Assembly: GCA_963812775.1 (NCBI GenBank)
Contig: CAWEWH010000003.1
Coordinates: 417,117 to 481,116 of the forward strand
Direction of reading: 5' to 3'
DNA: 64,000 nt
Origin: CAWEWH01 sp963812775
GTDB taxonomy: Bacteria > Pseudomonadota > Alphaproteobacteria > Rhizobiales > Beijerinckiaceae
The first letter of the stretch is position 1; every line of letters begins with the position of its first letter. The position numbers and the translations under genes are program-made. Below are positions 38,055 through 45,739 of this stretch, piece by piece. The notes under the pieces are model-generated. The model was not told the origin of the DNA and ran no database searches. It saw only the letters and a program-made list of their open reading frames with translations.

Positions 38055-38825
38055 ATGCGCATGGATGGAAAGAACGCGCTCATCACCGGCGCGAGCCTGG
38101 GGCTCGGCCTCGCCATGGCGAAGGCCTTCGCGGAGGCGGGCGCCAACGTGGCCATGGTGGCGCGCCGCCAGGCGGTGCTCGACGAGGCGCGCGCCGCCGT
38201 CGCGGCCTCCGCCAACACACGGGTGGTGGCCATCGCGGCCGATGTCAGCACCGCCTCGGGCTGCGACACGGCATTTCGCGGCGCCGAGAGCGGCATCGGG
38301 CCGATCGACGTGCTGGTGAATAATGCCGGCCAGTCGGCGGCGCATCCGTTCGAGAAGGTCACGGATGCCGACTGGCAGGCGGACATCGATCTCAAGCTTT
38401 TCGCCGCCATACGTCTGTGCCGGCTTGTGCTGCCCGGCATGCGCGCCCGGCGCTTCGGCCGCATCATCAACGTGCTGGCGGTCGCCGCCAAGGCGCCCCG
38501 CGCATCGAGCACCCCCACATCGGTATCGCGAGCCGCCGGCATGGCACTGACCAAGGCCATCGCCGCCGAGGCGGCGCCCGACAACGTCCTCGTCAACGCC
38601 CTCCTGGTCGGCAACATCGAGAGCGATCAGGTCATGCGGCGCGCCAAGGCGGCAGGACGCCCGGTCCAGGATTTGTCAAACGAGATGGGCAAGCGCATTC
38701 CGCTCGGCCGCATCGGCAAGGCCGAGGAGTTCGCCAATCTGGCGCTGTTCCTGGCGTCCGACAAAGGCACCTACGTCACCGGCACGGCCATCAATGTGGA
38801 TGGCGGCCTCAGCCCCGTGGTGTGA
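38055..38825 (+). CDS. SDR-fold protein with altered catalytic residues
   Basis: Short-chain dehydrogenase fold, 256 residues, with an intact nucleotide motif TGASLGLGLAMA (residues 11-22), DVLVNNAGQS and a C-terminal VTGTAINVDGGLSPVV. The active site departs from the Ser-Tyr-Lys rule. Where Tyr-x3-Lys is expected the sequence is T155-S-V-S-R159, and the catalytic Ser region reads INVLAVAAK. The nucleotides there are clean, so this is not an obvious base error. A subfamily with the same change is probable. Start ATG at 38055; 2 nt separate its stop from the next ATG, so the two are coupled. Confidence 0.75.
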   Translation: MRMDGKNALITGASLGLGLAMAKAFAEAGANVAMVARRQAVLDEARAAVAASANTRVVAIAADVSTASGCDTAFRGAESGIGPIDVLVNNAGQSAAHPFEKVTDADWQADIDLKLFAAIRLCRLVLPGMRARRFGRIINVLAVAAKAPRASSTPTSVSRAAGMALTKAIAAEAAPDNVLVNALLVGNIESDQVMRRAKAAGRPVQDLSNEMGKRIPLGRIGKAEEFANLALFLASDKGTYVTGTAINVDGGLSPVV

Positions 38826-38827
38826 CC

Positions 38828-39733
38828 ATGACACGTTCTTGCATCGAACCGCCGGCCTGCATCGGCTTCATCGGCATCGGCAATATGGGTCTGCCGATGG
38901 CGCGCCGCCTCGTCGAGGGCGGTTATGACGTCATGGGGCACGACGTGGCTCCGGCAGCGCGCGAGAAGCTCGCTGCGGCGGGCGGCCGCACCGCCACCGA
39001 TCTCGCTGGCCTCGCCGAGGCGCCGGTCGTCATCACCATGCTGCCCAACAGCAAGATCGTGCGCCAGGTGGTCGAAGCCATGCGCCCGCACCTGCGCAAA
39101 GGCGCCATCCTCATCGACATGAGCTCATCGGATCCGCTGGAGACCCGCCGCCTCGGCGAAGAGCTCGCTGCCGACGGTTACGTTCTCATCGACGCGCCGG
39201 TATCCGGCGGCGTCAAACGCGCCATCGACGGCAGCCTCGCCATCATGGCGGGCGGCGACGTGGGCACGATCGATTTCGTCGAGCCGGCGCTGCGCTGCAT
39301 GGGCACCTCGATCTTCCGCACCGGCCCGCTCGGTTCCGGCCACGCCATGAAGTCGCTCAACAACTATCTGTCGGGCATCGGGCTCGTCGCCGCCGTGGAG
39401 GCGGTGGAGATCGGGCGCCGCTTCGGTCTCGACCCGAGCCTCATGGTCGATATCCTCAATGCCTCGACGGGGCGCAACAACGCCACCGAGAACAAGATGA
39501 AGCAGCAGGTCCTGTCACAATCCTTCGCGTCGGGCTTCACCATCGCGCTCATGGCCAAGGACATTCGCATCGCCAGCGAGCTGGCGCGGCGTCTCGGCGT
39601 AACGGCCCCGCTCATCGGCGAGGTCGCCGCCCTGTGGGAAGCGGCGGCGGCCGAGTTGGGGATCGCCGCCGACCACACGGCGGTCGGCCGCTATCTCGGC
39701 AGCGTCGGCGCAGAACGCAAGAAGGCGAGCTGA
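38828..39733 (+). CDS. 3-hydroxyisobutyrate dehydrogenase-like NAD(P)-binding oxidoreductase
   Basis: Beta-hydroxyacid dehydrogenase family, 301 residues. The N-terminal Rossmann motif is GFIGIGNMGLPMARRLVEGG, the substrate-binding motif DAPVSGGVKRAIDGSLAIMA and the catalytic Lys-x3-Asn pair is in AMKSLNNYLSG near residue 175. The family oxidises 3-hydroxyisobutyrate, tartronate semialdehyde and similar acids; imine reductases share the fold. It starts 2 nt after the SDR and is followed by the lactonase-like gene after 3 nt, so the three form a tight operon. Confidence 0.8.
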   Translation: MTRSCIEPPACIGFIGIGNMGLPMARRLVEGGYDVMGHDVAPAAREKLAAAGGRTATDLAGLAEAPVVITMLPNSKIVRQVVEAMRPHLRKGAILIDMSSSDPLETRRLGEELAADGYVLIDAPVSGGVKRAIDGSLAIMAGGDVGTIDFVEPALRCMGTSIFRTGPLGSGHAMKSLNNYLSGIGLVAAVEAVEIGRRFGLDPSLMVDILNASTGRNNATENKMKQQVLSQSFASGFTIALMAKDIRIASELARRLGVTAPLIGEVAALWEAAAAELGIAADHTAVGRYLGSVGAERKKAS

Positions 39734-39736
39734 GCC

Positions 39737-40537
39737 ATGGCGACCTACGAGGTCTTCGCGCTCCGCTACGCCCACCATTCACGTCCGGCGGCGGAGAACT
39801 TCATTCTGCCGCGCCTGGCCGACGCTCACGACGGGCCGATGCCGCTCGACTTCTTCGTCTGGGTGATCCGCAATGCGGAGCGCACCGTCGTGGTCGACAC
39901 CGGCTTCGGCGAGCGCGCCGCCCGCGAGCGCGGCCGCGAGCTCATCGTGCATCCCGCGGAGGCGCTGCGCCGCTTCGGCGTCGACCCGGCCAAGGTTGAG
40001 GAGGTGGTGATCACGCACCTGCATTATGACCATGCTGGCAATCTCGATTCCTTCCCGAATGCCCGTATCCATCTTCAGGACACCGAGATGGCGTACGCCA
40101 CCGGCCCCTGCATGTGCCACCCGGTGCTGCGCTTTCCCTTCGATGTCGAGGACGTGGTGGCGATGGTGCGGCGCCTTTATGCCGGCCGCGTCGTGTTCCA
40201 TGAGGGCGACGCCGCACTCGCCGACGGCATCAACCTGCATCACATGCCGGGCCATTCCAAGGGCCTGCAGAGCGTCAGCGTGATGACCAAGCGCGGGCTC
40301 GTGGTGCTGGCGTCCGACGCGAGCCACTTCTACGCCAACATGGAGCGCGCCGTTCCCTTCCCCCTCGTCGTCGACGTGGAGGCCCAACTCAAGACGCAAC
40401 AGCGGCTTGTCGCCATCGCCGGCACGCTCGATCACGTCGTGCCGGGCCACGATCCGATCGTGACGCAGATTTACCCGCGCGTCGCCCACGACGGCGTCGA
40501 GGCCTGGGCGCTGCACGAGAAGCCAAAGAGCAGATGA
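39737..40537 (+). CDS. Metallo-beta-lactamase-fold hydrolase, N-acyl-homoserine-lactonase type
   Basis: Dizinc hydrolase of the AiiA-like lactonase group, 266 residues. The HxHxDH motif is in VVITHLHYDHAGNLDSF, later ligands are the His of MPGHSKGLQ, the Asp of LASDASHFYANM and the His of VVPGHDPIV. Enzymes of this group open lactone rings. In this cluster, which also has a Baeyer-Villiger-type enzyme, a catabolic lactone is as likely as a quorum signal. No luxI or luxR gene is in the window. Confidence 0.78.
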   Translation: MATYEVFALRYAHHSRPAAENFILPRLADAHDGPMPLDFFVWVIRNAERTVVVDTGFGERAARERGRELIVHPAEALRRFGVDPAKVEEVVITHLHYDHAGNLDSFPNARIHLQDTEMAYATGPCMCHPVLRFPFDVEDVVAMVRRLYAGRVVFHEGDAALADGINLHHMPGHSKGLQSVSVMTKRGLVVLASDASHFYANMERAVPFPLVVDVEAQLKTQQRLVAIAGTLDHVVPGHDPIVTQIYPRVAHDGVEAWALHEKPKSR

Positions 40538-40615
40538 CAGACAACGGGATCGAGGACGTAGATCGGCGACCCGTCCCCCATCGTCCGTCCGCCGTCGTCA
40601 GCCAAGGAGACTTTC

Positions 40616-41350
40616 ATGGACGTCACTGTTGAAGCGAAGGGCCCGGTCTCGATCATTCGTATCAATCGGCCCGATCGGCTCAATGCCATCAACAATGCGG
40701 TCGCCAAGGGCATCCAGGAGGCGATGCAGGCATTCGATCGCTCCGATCAGCGCGTGGCGATCCTGAGCGGCGTCGGCACGCGCGCCTTCTCGGGCGGCGC
40801 GGACGTGAACGACTTGCCGGAACTGTGGCGCTGCATCCCGGACGTCGGCTTCCGCACCGACAAGCCGATCATCGCCGCCGTCAGCGGCTGGTGCGTCGGC
40901 GGCGGCATCGTCATCGCCATGATGTGCGACCTGATGGTGGCCAGCGACAATGCCGTTTTCTACTACCCCGAGGCCAAGCTCGGCGTGACCGGCGGCATGA
41001 TCTCGTCACTTGCCTCGCGCATGCCGCACAAGCTCGCCATGGAAGTCATGCTGCTCGGCCGCAAGGTCAGCGCGCAACGCGCCTACGACGTGGGGTTCGT
41101 GAACGAGGTGGTGCCGGAGGGCAGGCACGAAGCCGCAGCCCTGGCGATGGCCGAGGAACTCGTCGGCATGGCGCCGCTCGTGCTGCACACGTTGAAGCGC
41201 TTCGTCAACGACATGGTGCTGCCCATCGGGCCGGTCGAGCAGTCGGTCAAGGTGGGCCAGGCCATCGCCGGCGTCAGGACGAGCGCCGATCTCCAGGAGG
41301 GCATCGCCGCCTTCAAGGAGAAGCGCGAGCCGCGGTTCCAGGGACGCTGA
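40616..41350 (+). CDS. Enoyl-CoA hydratase/isomerase family protein
   Basis: Crotonase-fold protein, 244 residues. The oxyanion-hole segments are FSGGADVND and GWCVGGGIVI. Of the two hydratase glutamates, the second is kept (Glu119 in YPEAKLGVTGG) but the first position is Val99 (GGGIVIAMMCD where hydratases have Glu). It may therefore be an isomerase, hydrolase or atypical hydratase. It follows the lactonase-like gene after a 78-nt spacer and has AAGGAGAC upstream. Confidence 0.78.
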   Translation: MDVTVEAKGPVSIIRINRPDRLNAINNAVAKGIQEAMQAFDRSDQRVAILSGVGTRAFSGGADVNDLPELWRCIPDVGFRTDKPIIAAVSGWCVGGGIVIAMMCDLMVASDNAVFYYPEAKLGVTGGMISSLASRMPHKLAMEVMLLGRKVSAQRAYDVGFVNEVVPEGRHEAAALAMAEELVGMAPLVLHTLKRFVNDMVLPIGPVEQSVKVGQAIAGVRTSADLQEGIAAFKEKREPRFQGR

Positions 41351-41421
41351 AAGCCCGGCCCGGCGGCGTGGAACAATTCCGCGGGATCACCGTTAGGGCT
41401 CAGCTCCCAAGCTGGACCCCC

Positions 41422-42537
41422 ATGCCCGAAACCACCGAAAAACAGGAGCCGGTCCTGGCCGGCCATGGCGCGGCACGCCTCCCGGCCGTGATCGTTGACA
41501 GCTACAATCTCGAGATCAAGGACAAGGACGGCTTCGTCGGCGACCGCGCCAGCGGTAAGGCCTTCAGGAGGTTCCTCGACGATCTGCGCAAGCGGCTGAA
41601 GAAGATCGACGAGGACCCCCTCGGCGAGACGCCGAGCGAGGACATCAGCAAGAAGCGGCTCGACCGCCTCCTCGTGGCAGGCGACCCGGAAAGCGCCGGC
41701 GTCGTGCAGGGCGCTATCGAGGACTATGCCAAGGAGCTTGCCGGCGTCATTCGCCGCTACCTCAAGACCAAGGAGTGGCGGGACACCGAGCACATCGTCG
41801 TTGGCGGCGGGTTGAAGGAGAGCCGCGTCGGCGAGCTGGCGGTCGGGCGCACCGCCGTCATCCTGAAGGCCGACGGCGTCGATATCGATCTCGACGTGAT
41901 CCGCCATCATCCCGACGAGGCGGGCCTGATCGGCTGCGCGCATCTTGCGCCGTCATGGTTGTTCCAGGGCCACGACAGCCTTCTCGCCGTCGACGTGGGC
42001 GGCTCCAACATCCGCTGCGGCGTCGTCATGCTGAACCTGAAGAAGGCCAAGGATCTGTCCAAGGCGGCGGTCTGGAAGACCTCGCTGTGGCGGCATGCGG
42101 AGGAAAAGCCGAGTCGCACCGAAGCGGTTGAGCGGCTCGTGCGCATGTTGCGCGACCTGATCAAGGCCGCCGAGAAGGACGGCCACAAGCTCGCGCCGCT
42201 CGTCGGCGTCGGCTGTCCCGGCCGCATCGAGGAGGACGGCTCCATCGAGCGCGGCGGCCAGAACCTGCCGGGCAACTGGGAAAGTTCGTCCTTCAACCTG
42301 CCGCGCGAGATCGTCAAAGCCATCCCGACCATCGGCGATCACGAGACCGTGGTGCTGATGCACAACGACGCGGTGGTGCAGGGATTGAGCGAAGCGCCGT
42401 TCATGCGCGACGCCAAACGCTGGGGCGTTCTGACGATCGGCACCGGGCTTGGCAATGCCCGCTTCACCAACCGCAACGGCAAGAACCGCAAGCCCGAGAA
42501 GAACGACAGGGCCGAGAACGGCAAGGGCGGGAAGTAG
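41422..42537 (+). CDS. ROK-type sugar kinase-like protein with permuted domain order
   Basis: Protein of 371 residues, ATG at 41422. The actin-like kinase motifs of the ROK family are present but out of order. Residues 124-130 (HIVVGGG) and 166-174 (EAGLIGCAH) correspond to the usual C-terminal lobe, and come first. The usual N-terminal phosphate-1 motif follows at 189-200 (AVDVGGSNIRCG), then GVGCPGRIEEDG (262-273), NLPGNW (281-286), MHNDA with the catalytic Asp (313-317) and TIGTGLGNA (338-346). The zinc CxCGxxGC motif of many ROK proteins is absent. The C-terminus is a charged Lys-rich tail. The substrate is probably a sugar but unproven. Confidence 0.7.
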   Translation: MPETTEKQEPVLAGHGAARLPAVIVDSYNLEIKDKDGFVGDRASGKAFRRFLDDLRKRLKKIDEDPLGETPSEDISKKRLDRLLVAGDPESAGVVQGAIEDYAKELAGVIRRYLKTKEWRDTEHIVVGGGLKESRVGELAVGRTAVILKADGVDIDLDVIRHHPDEAGLIGCAHLAPSWLFQGHDSLLAVDVGGSNIRCGVVMLNLKKAKDLSKAAVWKTSLWRHAEEKPSRTEAVERLVRMLRDLIKAAEKDGHKLAPLVGVGCPGRIEEDGSIERGGQNLPGNWESSSFNLPREIVKAIPTIGDHETVVLMHNDAVVQGLSEAPFMRDAKRWGVLTIGTGLGNARFTNRNGKNRKPEKNDRAENGKGGK

Positions 42538-42543
42538 GCTGGT

Positions 42544-42936
42544 TCAGCGGGCGGAGCGGCGAGCGTTGGCTCGCCGCCGGGCTGCCAGCGACGTGACCCG
42601 TGTATCCGGCATCACCGACTTTGCATTCTTCATTAGCTTCTCGGCGATGCCGTAGAGCTGCTCGCGACGGTCCATCTCGGCCCAGACTTCGTCGGGCACG
42701 ATGCCGGTCTCGGCCCACAGCACGACGAGATGGTAGAGCAGGTCGGCGCTCTCGCTGATGACCTTGCGGCGGTCGCCCTGCACGGCGTCGAGGCCCACTT
42801 CCACCGCCTCTTCGGCGAGCTTCTTGGCCATCTTGGGCACGCCGTCGCGGACCAGCTTGGCCGTGCGCGACGGCGCATCGCTACGCGTCTTGATCGCCAG
42901 GACGGAAGAGTGCAGGCGGTGCAGCGAATCGGTCAT
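42544..42936 (-). CDS. hisE: HisE-like phosphoribosyl-ATP diphosphatase
   Basis: MazG/HisE-fold hydrolase, 130 residues. The HisE pattern is seen in RTAKLVRDGVPKMAKKLAEE, AVEVGLDAV and SESADLLYHLVVLWA, giving the ExxE...ExxD metal site. HisE converts phosphoribosyl-ATP to phosphoribosyl-AMP in histidine synthesis. No other his gene is in the window, so it may be a stand-alone hisE or a paralog with another nucleotide substrate. A basic C-terminal tail (ARRRANARRSAR) is added. Start is the ATG at 42936; the GTG at 42942 is possible. It converges with the ROK gene at 6 nt. Confidence 0.65.
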   Translation of the reverse strand: MTDSLHRLHSSVLAIKTRSDAPSRTAKLVRDGVPKMAKKLAEEAVEVGLDAVQGDRRKVISESADLLYHLVVLWAETGIVPDEVWAEMDRREQLYGIAEKLMKNAKSVMPDTRVTSLAARRRANARRSAR

Positions 42937-42963
42937 GGCCACATATAGCGCTCTGAATAATGA

Positions 42964-43128
42964 ATGTTGACTAAATTCTTAAGGGCAAGATGTGCCCAAA
43001 CGCACAAAAAGGCCAGCAAAAAGCGGCGGGCGCCGCCAAAAGCGGAGCGTATCTTGACGCGGGACGAGAAGGCGACGGCCTACGAACTCGCGGGGATCGG
43101 GATCGGGTTCATCGGCGCCGTCAGTTGA
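42964..43128 (+). CDS. Small basic protein with hydrophobic C-terminus (uncertain)
   Basis: Possible 54-residue protein from the ATG at 42964, too short for most gene callers. It begins MLTKFLRARCAQTHKKASKK, has a strongly basic middle (RRAPPKAERILTRDEK) and ends YELAGIGIGFIGAVS. No family is recognised. A purine-rich site upstream is weak. It lies between two minus-strand genes, in an otherwise empty 270-nt stretch. It could also be chance. Confidence 0.3.
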   Translation: MLTKFLRARCAQTHKKASKKRRAPPKAERILTRDEKATAYELAGIGIGFIGAVS

Positions 43129-43210
43129 GGTGGCGCCGCAACGGTGCCTCAGCGCCGTCAGCTGCAGTGGCGCAGGGCTTGCGAGAGTGTGGGCCGCCGG
43201 CAGATCGGAT

Positions 43211-43639
43211 CTAGACGCGCACGGCTTTCGGGCCTGGCGCCAGCGGCCTTCTCCCGCGATGGGCCGGCCGCCGCGCTTCCACTTCGGCCAGGGCCTTCGG
43301 AGCCAGCGTCCAGTGCGCCTCGACCACTTCGGCCAGCGCCTTCTGGACAGCCGCCTCGACGGCCAGCGCGCGCCCCGCCCGGTTCGGACTGAGCGTTTCG
43401 CAGCTGATCACCTCGGTGAAGCCCGGCGCCCAATAGTCCTGCGGCGGCGGGATGGTCAGCTCGCTGATCTTCTTCTCCTCGAAATAAAGATTGAGCCCGA
43501 TGCAGTGGGCGACGGTGATGGCCGGCGTGTCGAGCAGCTCAGCGATGTCAGCCACCGTCAGCGGCTTGCTCGACCGCGCGACCACCGCGACGATGCGCAG
43601 GAAAAGATAGTGCGACTTGAAGGAACGCTTCAGGCCCAT
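43211..43639 (-). CDS. Winged-helix-like regulatory protein, possibly degenerate
   Basis: 142 residues starting MGLKRSFKSHYLFLRIVAVV at 43639. The segment PLTVADIAELLDTPAITVAH resembles the DNA-binding helix-turn-helix of IclR or MarR-type regulators. What follows (YFEEKKISELTIPPPQDYW) does not match a typical effector domain. The C-terminal part is helical and Ala-rich. It may be a truncated regulator of the oxidative genes upstream, or a small single-domain regulator. Confidence in function is low. Confidence 0.45.
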   Translation of the reverse strand: MGLKRSFKSHYLFLRIVAVVARSSKPLTVADIAELLDTPAITVAHCIGLNLYFEEKKISELTIPPPQDYWAPGFTEVISCETLSPNRAGRALAVEAAVQKALAEVVEAHWTLAPKALAEVEARRPAHRGRRPLAPGPKAVRV

Positions 43640-43957
43640 GGCTGTACTCCTCACCTGCCCTGCCAGGCCCATGGGCTCTGCAAGGACACCCCCGGCGCTG
43701 CCCCTTGGGGCCGCGCCCTGCCATGGGCGGGCTGAAGCGGGACTATTGTGAGGCGGACTGGGGGCCGGCGCGTGACGAATCCGTGCTGTACTGCTGGCGC
43801 TCGTCAAGCGTCAGAGCGCGATTGATTGCGCCTCCTCCTGAACGGGAAGGATCGGCACGCCCGGCGACTCGATTTGAATTCATCCCGCTCTCGGCTTCAG
43901 CGCGCACGACGCCAGCTGCCGCCTCGACCTTCGCGAGGACGCGCGGTCTCAGGCGAG
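43640..43957. other. Gap between regulatory-like gene and monooxygenase gene
   Basis: 318 bases holding no convincing gene. It includes a perfect 10-bp palindrome GCCCATGGGC (about 43666) and a GC-rich stretch, and it lies upstream of the minus-strand regulator-like gene. Its promoter is expected here. Confidence 0.35.
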
Positions 43958-45632
43958 CTATGAGGCGTGCGCGACACTCCTCGCCAGCTTGGACGAGCTT
44001 GCGTCAGGCGGTGCGAACGAGATGCCCTCGTAGCCCTTGGCTGCAACGTCGCGAATGCGTGCGACGTATTTCGGGGCGCCGCCGTTATAGACAAAGTATC
44101 TGATCTTGCCGTGCTCGTGGCCGGGAACGTTGGAATTGTAGCCCGTGAACCACGACTTGGCCTTGCGCATCAGCATCATCGCGTACATTTCGGCGACGTG
44201 GGCGCTCCACTGCTCCTCGGCGGCGCGTGTCGCTTCGGCGCAGACGTAGCCATGCTCCCACATGTGCTCGAACAGGTCCGTGCACCAGTTCACACCGGTC
44301 TCGATGCCACGAGGGTAGTTGGTGGAGGCAGAGCCGCTCTGCGGGCCTGCCGGCATGAACAGGTTCGGGTAGCCGTGGATGAGCATGCCGAGGAATGTCG
44401 AGGGGCCGTCCCTCCACGTGTCGCGTAGCTTCTGGCCGGCGCGCCCTTCGATGTCGATGTGATCGAAGGCGCCGGTGATGGCGTCGAAACCCGTCGCATA
44501 GACGATGATGTCGAAATCGTAGTCCCGCTCGGTGGTGGTGAGCCCCATCTCGGTGATCCGCTCGATCGGCGTCTCGCTGATGTCGACGAGGCGCACGTTG
44601 TCGCGGTTGTAAACCTCGAAATAGTTCGTCTCCATCGGCACGCGCTGCACGCCGAAGCCGTGGTCGCGCGGGATCAGCTTTTCGGCCGTCGCCGGGTCCT
44701 TGACGCGCGCGCGGATGCGGTCGGCGATATAGGCGGAGAACTCGGCGTTCGCCTCCTCGTTCATGAATATCTCGCGGAAGTTCCGCAACCAGATGGCAAA
44801 CCCAGATTGGTCGTAGAGCCGGTCCCAGAGCGCCAGACGCTCCTCGCGGGAGACTTGGTAGAAGCCGCGGCGGTCGGGGTGGTGCTCGAACCCGCCGGGA
44901 GAGCGCGCACAGGCGGCGAAGATCTCGCTGTATCGGGAGCGCAGCTCCGCCATCTCCTTCTCGTCGATGGGGGCGTTGTTGAGCGGCGCGCTCCAGTTGG
45001 GCCGGCGCTGGAAGACCGTGAGATCGCCGACCTTGTCGGCGATCTCGGCGATGACCTGGATGCCGGTGGCGCCAGTGCCGATGACGGCGACCTTTTTGCC
45101 GGCGAGCTCGACGCCTTCATGCGGCCAATAGAAGGTGTGGAACGAGCGCCCCTTGAACGTCTCCATGCCTTCGTAGCGCGGCAGGGTGGGGATGGAGAGC
45201 AGGCCAGTCGCCATGATGACGAAGCGGCAGGTGAGCTCGCGGCCATCGGCGATCCATAACCGCCAGAGGCAGTCCGCTTCCTCGAAACGCATCGCCTCGA
45301 CCTTGCAGTTGAACTGCATGAATTTGCGCAAGTCGAATTTGTCGACGACATGGTTCAGGTAGCGGAGGTTCTCGGGCTGGCCGGAAAAACGCTCCTTCCA
45401 ATGCCACTCGTCGAGGAGGTCCTTGGAGAACGAGTAGCCGTAGGTGTAGCTCTCGGAATCAAAACGTGCGCCGGGATAGCGGTTCCAATACCAGGTGCCG
45501 CCGAGATCCGGCGCGGCGTCCAGCACCGTCGCCTCCACGCCGAAATCCGCCAGGCGCTTGATCTGGTAGATGCCGGCCACGCCGGCTCCGATGACGATCA
45601 CCTCGAAATGCGAACTCGCTATTGCGGGTCAT
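43958..45632 (-). CDS. Flavin-containing Baeyer-Villiger-type monooxygenase (N-terminal frameshift)
   Basis: NADPH- and FAD-dependent monooxygenase, about 557 residues. FAD motif VIVIGAGVAGIYQIKRL, the Baeyer-Villiger fingerprint FKGRSFHTFYWP, NADPH motif VIGTGATGIQVIAEIA and DIIVYATGFDAITG are all present. Such enzymes turn ketones into esters or lactones. The open frame begins at a GTG at 45601, but a better start is the ATG at 45632 with GTGGAGCTACC upstream; one base error near 45612 separates them. Divergence of substrate is wide, so the ketone is unknown. Confidence 0.85.
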
Positions 45633-45739
45633 GGTAGCTCCACGTTCCTCGAGGCCGGCAAGGCCAAGCCAATGGGAAAACTGTCACGCCGGGGCGCAAT
45701 CCACAACCACCCTGGCCGCAGCCCTGCCCCGCCGGAGGC

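Noticed and set aside
39737..40537. Quorum-quenching cluster
   Set aside because: The lactonase-like gene has no luxI/luxR neighbours and sits in a catabolic operon.
42990..43214. 74-residue plus-strand frame in the gap after hisE
   Set aside because: Arg/Gly-rich, no motif, and in a different frame from the slightly better small candidate at 42964.
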